Assembly (NCBI GenBank): GCA_947493145.1
Contig: CANLPZ010000002.1
Coordinates: 705,364 to 769,363, forward strand
Reading direction: 5' to 3'
Source: an uncultured Paracoccaceae bacterium
Lineage (GTDB): Bacteria > Pseudomonadota > Alphaproteobacteria > Rhodobacterales > Rhodobacteraceae
Length of the DNA: 64,000 nucleotides
Part shown: in pieces, positions 16,181-24,594 of the stretch
Position numbering within the stretch: the stretch's first letter is position 1
Layout of the letters: each line of letters opens with the position of its first letter
The notes under the pieces: model-generated
Database searches by the model: none
The model's input: only the letters and a program-made list of their open reading frames with translations
What the model was told of the DNA's origin: nothing
Program-made: the position numbers and the translations under genes

Positions 16181-17011
16181 ATGAAAATACTGTTTCTTGG
16201 CGATGTGATGGGCCGCGCGGGGCGTGCGGCGGTTATTAAATGGGTTCCTGTTCTGCGCGCGGCATGGAAGCTCGATTTTATTGTTGTAAACGGCGAAAAC
16301 GCAACCAGCGGCAACGGATTGTCACCAACTCATGCCCAAGGTTTGCTGAATGCCGGTGTGGATTGTCTGACGCTGGGTGATCACGCGTTTGATCAGCGCG
16401 ATATGCTGAGCTACATCGAAAAAGAACCCCGTATTTTGCGTCCTTTGAATTTTTCCAAAGCCGCACCAGGCAAAGGCGCGCGTGTCTTTGAGGCGACGCA
16501 GGGGCGTAAAATCCTTGTTACGCAAGTTTTGGGCCAGGTGTTCATGAAACGCCCGTTCGACGATCCGTTTTCGGCCATCGAGTCCGTGCTGAAATCGCAC
16601 CCGATGGGCGGCTTGGTTCAGGCGTCCTTGGTCGATGTGCATTGCGAAGCGACCTCGGAAAAAATGGGGATGGGTCACTTTTGCGATGGCCGCGCCAGTA
16701 TGGTTGTCGGCACGCATACCCATGTTCCCACAGCGGATGCGCAAATTTTGCCACGCGGGACGGCCTTTTTGTCAGACGCTGGTATGTGCGGTGACTACGA
16801 CAGCGTGATTGGTATGGAAAAAGACGAACCATTGCGCCGTTTTATCACCGGCATGTCAAAAGGACGGTTTACGCCCGCCTCCCAAGAGGCAACGGTAAGC
16901 GGCTTTTATGTGGAAACCGATGATCGCACCGGCAAGGCGCAGCGTTGTGAAATGGTGCGCCAAGGCGGGCGATTGCAACCCGCAGGTCCAAGTCCGGTTG
17001 ATCCTGCATAA
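16181..17011 (+). CDS. YmdB-family metallophosphoesterase
   Basis: This 276-residue cytoplasmic enzyme belongs to the YmdB family, whose characterised member hydrolyses 2',3'-cyclic nucleotides. Metal ligands are visible in order: GDVMGRAG (Asp8 at the first strand), NGENATSGNG, the GDHAFDQ site, and GTHTHVPTADAQILP. The whole arrangement matches the family. The start MKILFLGD at 16181 is the conserved beginning; an upstream frame to 16013 lies antisense to the preceding gene. It is followed after 75 bases by an SLC13-type transporter gene. Confidence 0.93.
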   Translation: MKILFLGDVMGRAGRAAVIKWVPVLRAAWKLDFIVVNGENATSGNGLSPTHAQGLLNAGVDCLTLGDHAFDQRDMLSYIEKEPRILRPLNFSKAAPGKGARVFEATQGRKILVTQVLGQVFMKRPFDDPFSAIESVLKSHPMGGLVQASLVDVHCEATSEKMGMGHFCDGRASMVVGTHTHVPTADAQILPRGTAFLSDAGMCGDYDSVIGMEKDEPLRRFITGMSKGRFTPASQEATVSGFYVETDDRTGKAQRCEMVRQGGRLQPAGPSPVDPA

Positions 17012-17086
17012 AACCCAACAAAAGCGGTTGCGAACCAATGCGTTGCGGGGGACACTGCGTCAACGATGACGAACAGGATCCGCGCT

Positions 17087-18868
17087 ATGTTGGACTATTT
17101 TAACATCTCTGATACGGGGCAGGCGATTGCGACATTGCTGGTCGTGGCGGCGATGTTTGTTTTGTTTTTACGCGAAACCTTTCCAACAGAGGTTGTCGCG
17201 ATTGCTGGCGCTGCGGCAATGCTGGCGATGGGCGTGTTGCCCTATGACGATGCCTTAGCAGTGTTATCCAACCCCGCGCCATGGACAATTGCCGCGATGT
17301 TTATCGTTATGGGCGCCTTGGTTCGGACAGGATCGTTGGACGCGTTCACGCAATACGCAGAACGAAACGCCAAAACCAGACCCGCAGTGGCGGTCGTGGC
17401 GTTAATGGCATTTGTCGTTATTGCTTCTGCCTTTGTGTCCAACACACCGGTGGTTGTTGTGATGATCCCCGTGTTTGTACAACTTGCACGTACGTTGGGC
17501 GTCTCGGCGTCTAAAATGCTGATTCCATTATCTTATGCAGCAATTTTGGGGGGGACACTGACCCTGATCGGGACCTCGACGAACCTGTTGGTCGACGGGG
17601 TTGCGCGGGCAAATGGATTGGCGGCTTTCACGATTTTCGAAGTCACACCATTGGGTATAATCTTGGTGGCATGGGGGATGATTTATCTTCGCTTTATTGC
17701 GCCACGCCTTTTGCCGGACCGTGACAGTTTGGCAGAGTTGTTGAGCGACCGATCGAAAATGAAATTCTTTACAGAGGCCGTTATCCCCCCCGAAAGCAAC
17801 TTGATCGGACGCGAGGTCTCTGGGGTCCAATTGTTCAAACGCGAAGGCGTACGGTTGATCGATGTGGTGCGCGGCGACGCGTCTTTGCGCCGCAACATGA
17901 AAGATGTCGTTTTACAAGTCGGTGACCGCGTCGTTTTGCGGACCCAAATGACCGAATTATTGAGCCTGCAACGCAACAAAGAGTTGAAACGCGTGGATCA
18001 GGTCTCCGCTGTTGAAACCCAAACCGTCGAAGTTTTGATTTCACCGGGATGTAAAATGATCGGGCGTTCGCTTGGATCGATGCGTCTGCGGCGTCGGTAT
18101 GGGGTTTACACCTTGGCGGTGCACCGTCGAAACCAAAATATTGGTTTGCAATTGGATGACCTGATCGTGCGTGTCGGCGATACGTTGTTGTTGGAAGGCA
18201 CAGCCGAAGACATCGCGCGTTTATCGGCGGATATGGATATGACTGATGTGTCTAAACCTTCGGAACGGGCTTATCGCCGTGACCAAGCGCCATTGGCCTT
18301 TGTCGCGTTGGTGGGTTTGGTTGTGCTTGCCGGACTTGGCGTTGCGCCCATTTTCATGTTGGCGTTTTTTGCGGTGGTATTTGTGCTGCTCACCCGATGT
18401 ATCGACGCGGATGAAGCGTTTGGTTTTGTCGATGGGCGTTTGTTGGTTTTGATTTTTGCCATGCTGGCTATCGGCGCCGCGCTGGAGGCATCGGGCGCCG
18501 TGGCGTTGATTGCCAATGGGATCGCGCCGTATCTTGGTTTGCTTCCGCCATTCTTAATTGTCTGGGCAATCTATTTGCTGACCTCTGTGCTGACTGAATT
18601 GGTGTCCAACAATGCGGTGGCGGTGGTTGTGACCCCAATTGCCATTGGGCTTGCGGCCGCGCTTGGGATTGATGCACGTCCGTTGGTTGTTGCGGTGATG
18701 GTTGCAGCAAGTGCGAGTTTCGCCACGCCCATAGGGTATCAAACCAATATGTTGGTCTATGGCCCTGGCGGATATAAATTCAGTGATTTCTTACGTGTGG
18801 GCATTCCATTGAACCTGTCGATAGGTTTGCTCGCGTCGTTCATTATTCCGTTCATTTGGCCCCTATGA
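17087..18868 (+). CDS. SLC13-type permease with two TrkA-C (RCK_C) domains
   Basis: The 593-residue protein combines an anion-permease-type membrane fold with two cytoplasmic RCK_C domains in the middle. N-terminal helices carry FVSNTPVVVVMIPVFVQLAR and ILGGTLTLIGTSTNLLV, and C-terminal helices carry LVSNNAVAVVVTPIAIGLA and FATPIGYQTNMLVYGPGGYK. These two SNT/SNN-type repeats bind Na+ and carboxylate or sulfate in the DASS/SLC13 family. The RCK_C domains (about residues 205-390) may sense a ligand. The substrate is unknown. The ATG at 17087 is favoured by an AGGA site; an ATG at 17066 is the alternative. It is a paralogue of the 593-residue protein at 19612-21393. Confidence 0.92.
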   Translation: MLDYFNISDTGQAIATLLVVAAMFVLFLRETFPTEVVAIAGAAAMLAMGVLPYDDALAVLSNPAPWTIAAMFIVMGALVRTGSLDAFTQYAERNAKTRPAVAVVALMAFVVIASAFVSNTPVVVVMIPVFVQLARTLGVSASKMLIPLSYAAILGGTLTLIGTSTNLLVDGVARANGLAAFTIFEVTPLGIILVAWGMIYLRFIAPRLLPDRDSLAELLSDRSKMKFFTEAVIPPESNLIGREVSGVQLFKREGVRLIDVVRGDASLRRNMKDVVLQVGDRVVLRTQMTELLSLQRNKELKRVDQVSAVETQTVEVLISPGCKMIGRSLGSMRLRRRYGVYTLAVHRRNQNIGLQLDDLIVRVGDTLLLEGTAEDIARLSADMDMTDVSKPSERAYRRDQAPLAFVALVGLVVLAGLGVAPIFMLAFFAVVFVLLTRCIDADEAFGFVDGRLLVLIFAMLAIGAALEASGAVALIANGIAPYLGLLPPFLIVWAIYLLTSVLTELVSNNAVAVVVTPIAIGLAAALGIDARPLVVAVMVAASASFATPIGYQTNMLVYGPGGYKFSDFLRVGIPLNLSIGLLASFIIPFIWPL

Positions 18869-19566
18869 CATTTCTAAAAGCACATTGGCAATTGCTTGTA
18901 CTCACTGCGTTGATTTTGGTTTTGTGGTCGACTGACGTGATCGCGCCGCTGAAAATACTGGTGGTGTTCTTTCACGAAGCGTCGCACGCTTTGGCAGCGA
19001 TTTTGACCGGCGGCGAGGTAAGTTCGATCCATGTGCATTCAAATGAAAGCGGTGCGGCTTGGATCAGAGGCGGAAACCGGTTTTTGACCTTGAGCGCGGG
19101 GTATTTGGGGTCGCTGTTGTTTGGTGTCGTCTTTTTATGGGCGGCATTGAAATCCAGTTTCGACCGGTGGGTTCTGGCGGCTGTTGGTGTGTTGATGCTG
19201 TGGATCACCTTATCCTATGTGGTCGGCGGGTTTGCTTTGTTTTTCGGGGTCGGGGTCGCCTTGGCCTTTGGTGCAATCGCATGGTTTTTGCACAATGACG
19301 TGAGCGATTTGGTCCTGCGGGTGATCGGGCTTTCAAGCATGCTGTATGTTCCGTTGGATATTTTCAGCGATACAATCGCCCATGCGCATTTGCGATCTGA
19401 TGCATTCATGCTGGGCGAAGAGTTTTTTGGCAGTGCGCGGTTTTGGGGGGCGATATGGTTGTGCATCGCGGTTGGTGTTATCGCACTCTGTTTGCGCGGC
19501 ATTGCCGGTCACTCAACGAATATTGATCTGAGCCGGTTTCGTCGGACGAAAATGCGCCGGATATAA
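18865..19566 (+). CDS. M50-like (S2P-type) membrane metallopeptidase
   Basis: The 233-residue integral membrane protein contains HEASH at residues 37-41 within a hydrophobic helix (ILVVFFHEASHALAAILTGG), the zinc HExxH of M50/M50B peptidases. A distal Asp (LYVPLDIFSDTIAHAHLRSDA) fits the third zinc ligand on a later helix, as in S2P proteins. About six membrane segments are present and there is no PDZ domain, so it resembles the short M50B-like group. It is translationally coupled to the upstream SLC13 gene (ATGA overlap), an uncommon partnership suggesting a shared role. The substrate is unknown. Confidence 0.8.
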   Translation: MTFLKAHWQLLVLTALILVLWSTDVIAPLKILVVFFHEASHALAAILTGGEVSSIHVHSNESGAAWIRGGNRFLTLSAGYLGSLLFGVVFLWAALKSSFDRWVLAAVGVLMLWITLSYVVGGFALFFGVGVALAFGAIAWFLHNDVSDLVLRVIGLSSMLYVPLDIFSDTIAHAHLRSDAFMLGEEFFGSARFWGAIWLCIAVGVIALCLRGIAGHSTNIDLSRFRRTKMRRI

Positions 19567-19575
19567 GAGAGGATT

Positions 19576-19607
19576 TTGCCTCCGGCGGGGATATTTGTCC
19601 CAATTGG
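19576..19607 (+). repeat. Dispersed intergenic repeat, copy 1 (GCCTCCGGCGGGGATATTT core)
   Basis: A 32-base element sits between the convergent M50-like and SLC13 genes. A second copy with 27 of 32 identical bases lies at 41079-41110 on the minus strand. The GCCTCCGGCGGG(G/A)(A/T)ATTT core is one I recognise as recurrent between genes in Rhodobacterales genomes; its function is not known to me. Confidence 0.7.
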
Positions 19608-19611
19608 AAGG

Positions 19612-21393
19612 TTAAAGAGGCCAGAAAACCAAGATTGCAGGGATGGAGACGGCGACCACGATGATTTCTAATGGAAGTCCCATGCGCCAATAATCCCCGA
19701 ATTTATACCCACCTGGACCAAGGATCAACGTGTTGTTTTTATGTCCGATGGGGGTGAGGAACGCCGCGGAGGCTGCGATCGCAACTGCCATAAGAAACGG
19801 ATCTGGGGAGACACCCAAACTGTGGGCCATTTGAATGCCAATCGGGGCCGCAACGATCGCGGTCGCTGTGTTGTTAAGCACATCAGATAGGGTCATCGTC
19901 ACGACCATCAAGACCGTAAGGATCGCCCAAGCGGGCAGGCCGTCGGTCAACGTGACCAAAGATCCGGCGATCAATTCCGTGCCACCCGAGCTTTCAAGCG
20001 CTGCGCCAAGGGGGATCATCGAACCGAGCAGAACAACAACGGGCCATTCAATATGGCTGTAGAGTTCAGACAGAGGGATGATTTTTGTAAGCACAAACCC
20101 CACCACCACAATCCCCAACGCGACCGGTAGGTAAACCCAGCCCAAAGAGGCGGCGATCACGGCGGCGGCGAACATTGCGATTGCAAGCCAGACCTTTTGA
20201 TCGGCGGTGACCGCCAGACCTCGATCGGCTAAGGGCAAACACCCTAACCATTCGGTGACATCATTGGCAGAACCTTCTGGAACCAGAAGCAAAAGGATAT
20301 CGCCGGCTTCGACTTGGGTTTTGCGGACTTGGGCTTTGATGCTTTTACCGTTTCGCGAAATCCCCATCAGGACAGACCGTTGACGCCACGCCAGTCCGAT
20401 CGATTGCGACGTTTTTCCAGTGATGCGGGATTGATCGGTTACGACCACTTCGATCACGGTGAGACCATCGCCTTCGGCCTTTAGGTGGTCTTGGCGGGTT
20501 TCATCGGCGAAATCGAGGCTGAGTGCCGCGCGAAATTCGTCAAGCGCCTCTGGGCCTGCTTCGAGCACAAGCGCATCACCCGCGGCAAGTTTCGTATTGC
20601 GCGCGGTGCCATAGCGACGTTTCCCATCGCGCACGAGGCCAAGGATGGCCACATCGTTTTTTTCGGCCACGTCATAAATTTCATGAACCCGTTTTCCGAT
20701 GTGTTTACTGTCCGATGGAATGGTCAATTCGGCGATATATGCGGCGTAGTCGTCCATGGGGGATTTGGTGTCATTGGCTTCGTCCCCCTTTGGGATCAAC
20801 CGCCAGCCAAAAAAAGCAACAAACAACAAGCCCGCGATGGCCGTGACACCGCCGACGGGCGCGAAATCGAACATTTTAAATGGCGCGCCAAGGCTGTCTT
20901 CGCGAATGGTGGCAATAATGATGTTGGGGGGCGTTCCGATCAGGGTGACCATACCGCCCAAGATCGTGCAAAATGACAGGGGCATAAGGGAAAGGCGTAC
21001 AGGTCGCCCCGCTTTGCGCGCGGTTTGAATATCAACAGGCATCAGAAGGGCCAGCGCCGCCACGTTGTTCATGAAGGCGGACAAAATCCCGCCGACAAAC
21101 CCCATAAGGGATATATGCGCGCCAAGCCCGCGTGAGGCATTTACAATGGTGCGGGTGATCAAAAATACGGCGCCCGATCGCACCAATCCGGCCGACACCA
21201 CCAACACAAGCGCGACAACCAAAGTTGCAGGATGGCCAAAGCCGGAAAAGGCCTCTTTGGTTGGAACGACCCCAAGGACCACCCCGATGAGAAGTGCAGA
21301 GAAAGCGACGATATCGTATCGGTATTTCCCCCACAGCAGCATGGCGAAAACGCCGCCAAACAGGGAAAAAAGAATGATCTGATCGGTGGTCAT
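19612..21393 (-). CDS. SLC13-type permease with two TrkA-C (RCK_C) domains (paralogue)
   Basis: This 593-residue protein has the same domain order and length as the product of 17087-18868. An N-terminal permease half (AFMNNVAALALLMPVDIQTA, TILGGMVTLIGTPPNIIIAT) is followed by two RCK_C domains (about residues 205-385) and a C-terminal half (SDVLNNTATAIVAAPIGIQM, FLTPIGHKNNTLILGPGGYK). The substrate is unknown; relatives move sulfate, dicarboxylates or other anions with Na+. The start ATG at 21393 has no rival. It converges on the M50-like gene, leaving only the 32-base repeat between them. No classical terminator is seen there. Confidence 0.92.
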   Translation of the reverse strand: MTTDQIILFSLFGGVFAMLLWGKYRYDIVAFSALLIGVVLGVVPTKEAFSGFGHPATLVVALVLVVSAGLVRSGAVFLITRTIVNASRGLGAHISLMGFVGGILSAFMNNVAALALLMPVDIQTARKAGRPVRLSLMPLSFCTILGGMVTLIGTPPNIIIATIREDSLGAPFKMFDFAPVGGVTAIAGLLFVAFFGWRLIPKGDEANDTKSPMDDYAAYIAELTIPSDSKHIGKRVHEIYDVAEKNDVAILGLVRDGKRRYGTARNTKLAAGDALVLEAGPEALDEFRAALSLDFADETRQDHLKAEGDGLTVIEVVVTDQSRITGKTSQSIGLAWRQRSVLMGISRNGKSIKAQVRKTQVEAGDILLLLVPEGSANDVTEWLGCLPLADRGLAVTADQKVWLAIAMFAAAVIAASLGWVYLPVALGIVVVGFVLTKIIPLSELYSHIEWPVVVLLGSMIPLGAALESSGGTELIAGSLVTLTDGLPAWAILTVLMVVTMTLSDVLNNTATAIVAAPIGIQMAHSLGVSPDPFLMAVAIAASAAFLTPIGHKNNTLILGPGGYKFGDYWRMGLPLEIIVVAVSIPAILVFWPL

Positions 21394-21462
21394 ATCGATG
21401 TGCCTTATTGTTTCGTCCTAACTTTCCCTATGCGACTTACAAATGCAACATGGGACGCGGGG

Positions 21463-21499
21463 TTGCAGGTTCCCTTTGCCCTGTCTTATAGAGGGCAAA
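21463..21499 (+). promoter_or_regulatory. yebC promoter with overlapping perfect inverted repeat
   Basis: TTGCAG (-35, 21463-21468), a 17-base spacer and TTATAG (-10, 21486-21491). A perfect 8-9-8 inverted repeat, TTTGCCCT ... AGGGCAAA (21475-21499), spans the spacer, the -10 and the presumed start point. It could be an operator or form a hairpin at the 5' end of the mRNA. Confidence 0.5.
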
Positions 21500-21526
21500 A
21501 CATGGGAATTTTTCAGGAGGCGCAAC

Positions 21527-22267
21527 ATGGCCGGCCATTCCAAATGGGCAAATATTCAGCACCGTAAGGGACGTCAGGATAAACTGCGGTCCAAACTGTT
21601 TTCGAAACTGGCAAAAGAAATCACTGTTGCCGCGAAAATGGGGGACCCTGATCCCGACAACAACCCGCGTTTGCGCTTGGCTGTGAAAGAGGCGAAATCG
21701 CAATCTGTGCCTAAGGATGTGATTGAACGCGCGATCAAAAAGTCCGTCGCGGGTGAGGGTGATAACTACGACGAAATTCGGTATGAAGGGTACGGCCCCA
21801 ATGGTGTGGCGGTGATTGTCGAAACGATGACCGACAATAAAAACCGGACGGCGTCGACGGTGCGGTCTACCTTTACCAAAAACGGCGGGAATTTGGGTGA
21901 AACCGGATCAGTTGGCTTTATGTTCGATCGCAAGGGCGAGATTACGTATAAGCCCGAAGCGGGCGACGCCGACACGGTGATGATGGCCGCGATTGAGGCG
22001 GGCGCCGAGGATTGCGAAAGCTCAGATGAAGGGCACATCATTTATTGCGAAGACACCGATTTTCACGCGGTGAGTTCCGCGTTGGAAAAAGAGCTGGGCG
22101 AAAGCGACACGGCCAAGCTGATCTGGAAGCCAAACATGACCACGGATATGGACGTTGAGGCGATGGAAAAGCTGATGAAGCTGATCGATGCGCTTGAGGA
22201 TGACGATGACGTGCAGCGGGTCACGACGAATTTTGAAGCGTCGGACGAGGTGATGGCGCAGTTGTAA
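21527..22267 (+). CDS. YebC/PmpR family (TACO1-like) protein
   Basis: This 246-residue protein has the family start [18 protein letters not shown] and the conserved segments [20 protein letters not shown] and [20 protein letters not shown]. YebC proteins have been described as transcription regulators, and more recently as ribosome-associated factors that relieve stalling at proline stretches; the second role fits a conserved housekeeping gene better. An AGGAGG site six bases upstream fixes the start at 21527. It usually sits near ruvC in other genera; no ruv gene is present here. The stretch downstream changes character (see 22440). Confidence 0.96.
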   Translation: MAGHSKWANIQHRKGRQDKLRSKLFSKLAKEITVAAKMGDPDPDNNPRLRLAVKEAKSQSVPKDVIERAIKKSVAGEGDNYDEIRYEGYGPNGVAVIVETMTDNKNRTASTVRSTFTKNGGNLGETGSVGFMFDRKGEITYKPEAGDADTVMMAAIEAGAEDCESSDEGHIIYCEDTDFHAVSSALEKELGESDTAKLIWKPNMTTDMDVEAMEKLMKLIDALEDDDDVQRVTTNFEASDEVMAQL

Positions 22268-22439
22268 GCTGTGCCATCAAACGGTTTGAGATTCAGAAAC
22301 TTGATCTTCGATGTCGACGCTGAGAATGTCAGCTTTGAGTCCATTTTACCGGATGCTGCGCTGTGCGCGAATGACCGCAGTGGGATGGCCCCAGACTTCA
22401 ACAGTCCATCTTGTGTAATTCGATGACACACGCGAGCGA

Positions 22440-22862
22440 GTGAATGAATTGCGACCAATGGATCGAGATACACATATTGTAGGTCTGCTAAAATTGATCG
22501 ATCCTGCTGAAAAGGATCGGATGAAACGAGCATTCGAGACGGCAAAAGGTCGAACCAAGTGGTTACACAAGAGGCTAGCTCATCATGTGGAGATGCACCC
22601 CGATCACTCAAACGAAATTCCGCGCGGCGAAAGAGATGAAGAAAGCGTACTCAATACGTTGTACAAGCTCGGTGCACCAGAAGAATGTTATGTTGTCGCT
22701 TCTGATCACGCAACTGATGATAGTTTTCAATCGCTCGATCTTCTGCTGAAAGAAAGATATGTTGAGTTTGGACACGGAACGATTTTTTCGTGTCTCCCAG
22801 GCAAGCTGGCTTTGTTCAAAACCGCATTTCCTCACAAGAGCATCATAGTCCAAAGAAAATAG
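22440..22862 (+). CDS. Hypothetical protein, orphan
   Basis: The predicted 140-residue product starts at GTG 22440, or 125 residues from ATG 22458 plus nine codons upstream if the start is internal; the start is uncertain. The C-terminal half looks well folded: CYVVASDHATDDSFQSLDLL, then a GHGTIFSCLPGKLALF segment and a basic end. I do not recognise the family. An immunity-type or small regulatory protein cannot be excluded, and nothing in the sequence points to a function. The gene lies alone between yebC and a DMT transporter gene, in about 790 bases with more AGA, AGG and ATA codons than the neighbours, so recent acquisition is plausible. No clear ribosome-binding site is seen. Confidence 0.55.
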   Translation: MNELRPMDRDTHIVGLLKLIDPAEKDRMKRAFETAKGRTKWLHKRLAHHVEMHPDHSNEIPRGERDEESVLNTLYKLGAPEECYVVASDHATDDSFQSLDLLLKERYVEFGHGTIFSCLPGKLALFKTAFPHKSIIVQRK

Positions 22863-23056
22863 GTAGCAGTCTACTCTGACAGATCTTGGTGTAACTTGAG
22901 GCTGTCCTGAACGGGCATGAAACCGACATTGGCGCAGCCGCAACGAATGAACGCAAAGTCCCGCATAACAGAAGTTATCCACTAAATTTATTTGATCCGC
23001 ACCAATGTGTGAATGTGCCCTTGTGAATTAGGGCGTTATGCGGTTGGGTCGCTTTT

Positions 23057-23950
23057 ATGTCTCGATCTTCTTCAAAACCCATCACCGGCGCCCTTTGGAT
23101 GTTTGTCACAGGGCTATGCTTTGTGGCTGTGACCGCTTTGGTGAAAACCGTGGGCGATGCGGTGCCGGCGGCGCAGGCGGCATTCCTTCGCTATGTTTTG
23201 GGATTGGTGTTTTTGATCCCGATGATCCGGCCGATTTTGGCGGCGCGTTTGTCCCGTGCGGACCTTGGGTGGTTCACAGTCAGGGGGATCGTGCACACGT
23301 TGGCGGTCATCCTGTGGTTCTTTGCCATGACCCGCATTTCAATCGCTGAGGTGACGGCGATGAATTACCTTTCACCTGTCTATGTGACGGTGGGGGCGGC
23401 GTTGTTTCTGGGCGAAACGCTGGCGATCCGGCGCATCCTCGCGGTGCTTGTCGCGTTGATCGGGGCGCTAATCATCCTGCGCCCGGGGTTTCGCGAACTT
23501 GATTTGGGCCATATCGCGATGATCGGCACGGCGCTGGGCTTTGCCGCGGGCTATCTGATCGCCAAACGCATGTCGGGGCAGGTGTCGGCCGCAGTGATCG
23601 TTGGCATGTTGTCGATCACCGTGACCATCGGGCTGGCGCCCTTTGCATGGGCCGTTTGGGTGCCTGTGTCTTGGGAAAATCTTGGGCTGCTGTTTCTGGT
23701 CGCTTGCTTTGCCACCGCGGGGCATTACGCAATGACATTGGCCTTTGCCGCGGCGCCCGTGACCGTGACCCAGCCCGTGACATTTCTTCAACTCTTGTGG
23801 GCCACGCTTTTGGGGGCGTTCCTTTTTGCTGAACCTGTGGACATTTGGGTCGCCGCCGGCGGGCTGATTATCATGGGGTCCGTCAGCTTTATCACATGGC
23901 GCGAGGCGGTTTTGAAACGTAAAACCACGCCGGCTAAGACGCCTGTTTGA
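23057..23950 (+). CDS. DMT-family (EamA) transporter
   Basis: The 297-residue inner-membrane protein has ten hydrophobic segments in two EamA repeats. The first covers about residues 8-140 (FLRYVLGLVFLIPM; ISIAEVTAMNYLSPVYVTVG; FLGETLAIRRILAVLVALIG) and the second runs to about residue 280 (AAPVTVTQPVTFLQLLWATLLG; FAEPVDIWVAAGGLIIMG). These are standard drug/metabolite transporter signatures; related proteins export amino acids or other metabolites. Substrate unknown. It lies just upstream of the betI operator, 62 bases before betI, and could be read into that operon, but the strong operator suggests a separate promoter for bet. Confidence 0.9.
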   Translation: MSRSSSKPITGALWMFVTGLCFVAVTALVKTVGDAVPAAQAAFLRYVLGLVFLIPMIRPILAARLSRADLGWFTVRGIVHTLAVILWFFAMTRISIAEVTAMNYLSPVYVTVGAALFLGETLAIRRILAVLVALIGALIILRPGFRELDLGHIAMIGTALGFAAGYLIAKRMSGQVSAAVIVGMLSITVTIGLAPFAWAVWVPVSWENLGLLFLVACFATAGHYAMTLAFAAAPVTVTQPVTFLQLLWATLLGAFLFAEPVDIWVAAGGLIIMGSVSFITWREAVLKRKTTPAKTPV

Positions 23951-23955
23951 TTTTT

Positions 23956-23977
23956 ATTGATTGACGAGTCAACAAAA
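23956..23977. promoter_or_regulatory. Candidate BetI operator
   Basis: The perfect inverted repeat TTGAC-GA-GTCAA (23961-23972) lies in the longer imperfect palindrome ATTGATTGACGAGTCAACAA, 40 bases upstream of betI. BetI binds palindromes of this TTGA-rich kind upstream of bet operons and releases them when choline is present. The left half also offers a TTGACG -35 element. Confidence 0.65.
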
Positions 23978-24012
23978 GCTCGACTAGCGTAAGTCCAACT
24001 CTTGGGGGGCTT

Positions 24013-24594
24013 ATGCCAAAGGTTGGAATGGAACCGATCCGGCGCGATGCGTTGGTGCAGGCGGCAATTGCCGAAATCGGTGCCGCGCGATCACTGGATG
24101 TGTCGGTCAGCAAAATCGCCAAACGCGCGGGCATGTCGTCTGGTTTGGCGCATCACTATTTTGGATCGAAAGACCAGATTTTTCTGGCCGCGGCCCGCGA
24201 AATTCTGCGTGACTATCAAACGACAATTCTTGCGGCGTTAAAAACGGCCCGCACCCCCCGCGCGCGGGTTGAGGCGATCATTGCAGGCAGTTTTGAAGAC
24301 GCTTGTTTTGAACCCGCCGCCGTCACCGCGTGGATGCAATTTTACGCCAATTCGCAATCAAACCCCGATGTACAGAAACTGATGCGCATCTATCACCAGC
24401 GCCTGCGTTCGAACCTTGTGTTTGGCTTGCGCCCTTTGGTGAACGGCAAGGCAGCGGATGTCGCTGAAACTTTGGCGGCAATGATTGACGGGTTTTACAT
24501 TCGGCAATCGCTGACCGCAGACGGCCTAAGCAATCGGCAAGCGGTTGTTCTTATTCTTCAACATCTCGATCAAATTTTAAGGGACCCACAATGA
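24013..24594 (+). CDS. betI: Choline-responsive TetR-family repressor BetI
   Basis: The 193-residue protein has a TetR helix-turn-helix at about residues 9-60 (RRDALVQAAIAEIGAARSLD; SVSKIAKRAGMSSGLAHHYF; GSKDQIF) and a C-terminal ligand-binding domain (AVTAWMQFYANSQSNPDVQK; AMIDGFYIRQSL) matching BetI. It represses the bet operon and is released by choline. It is the first gene of the operon and overlaps betC by four bases (ATGA). The operator at 23956-23977 supports autoregulation. The start MPKVGMEPIRRDA is the family start. Confidence 0.95.
   Translation: MPKVGMEPIRRDALVQAAIAEIGAARSLDVSVSKIAKRAGMSSGLAHHYFGSKDQIFLAAAREILRDYQTTILAALKTARTPRARVEAIIAGSFEDACFEPAAVTAWMQFYANSQSNPDVQKLMRIYHQRLRSNLVFGLRPLVNGKAADVAETLAAMIDGFYIRQSLTADGLSNRQAVVLILQHLDQILRDPQ

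Noticed and set aside
22063..22611. 182-codon minus-strand frame overlapping the yebC 3' end
   Set aside because: A third of it is antisense to conserved YebC sequence and the composition is Ser-rich; it also overlaps the orphan gene at 22440.
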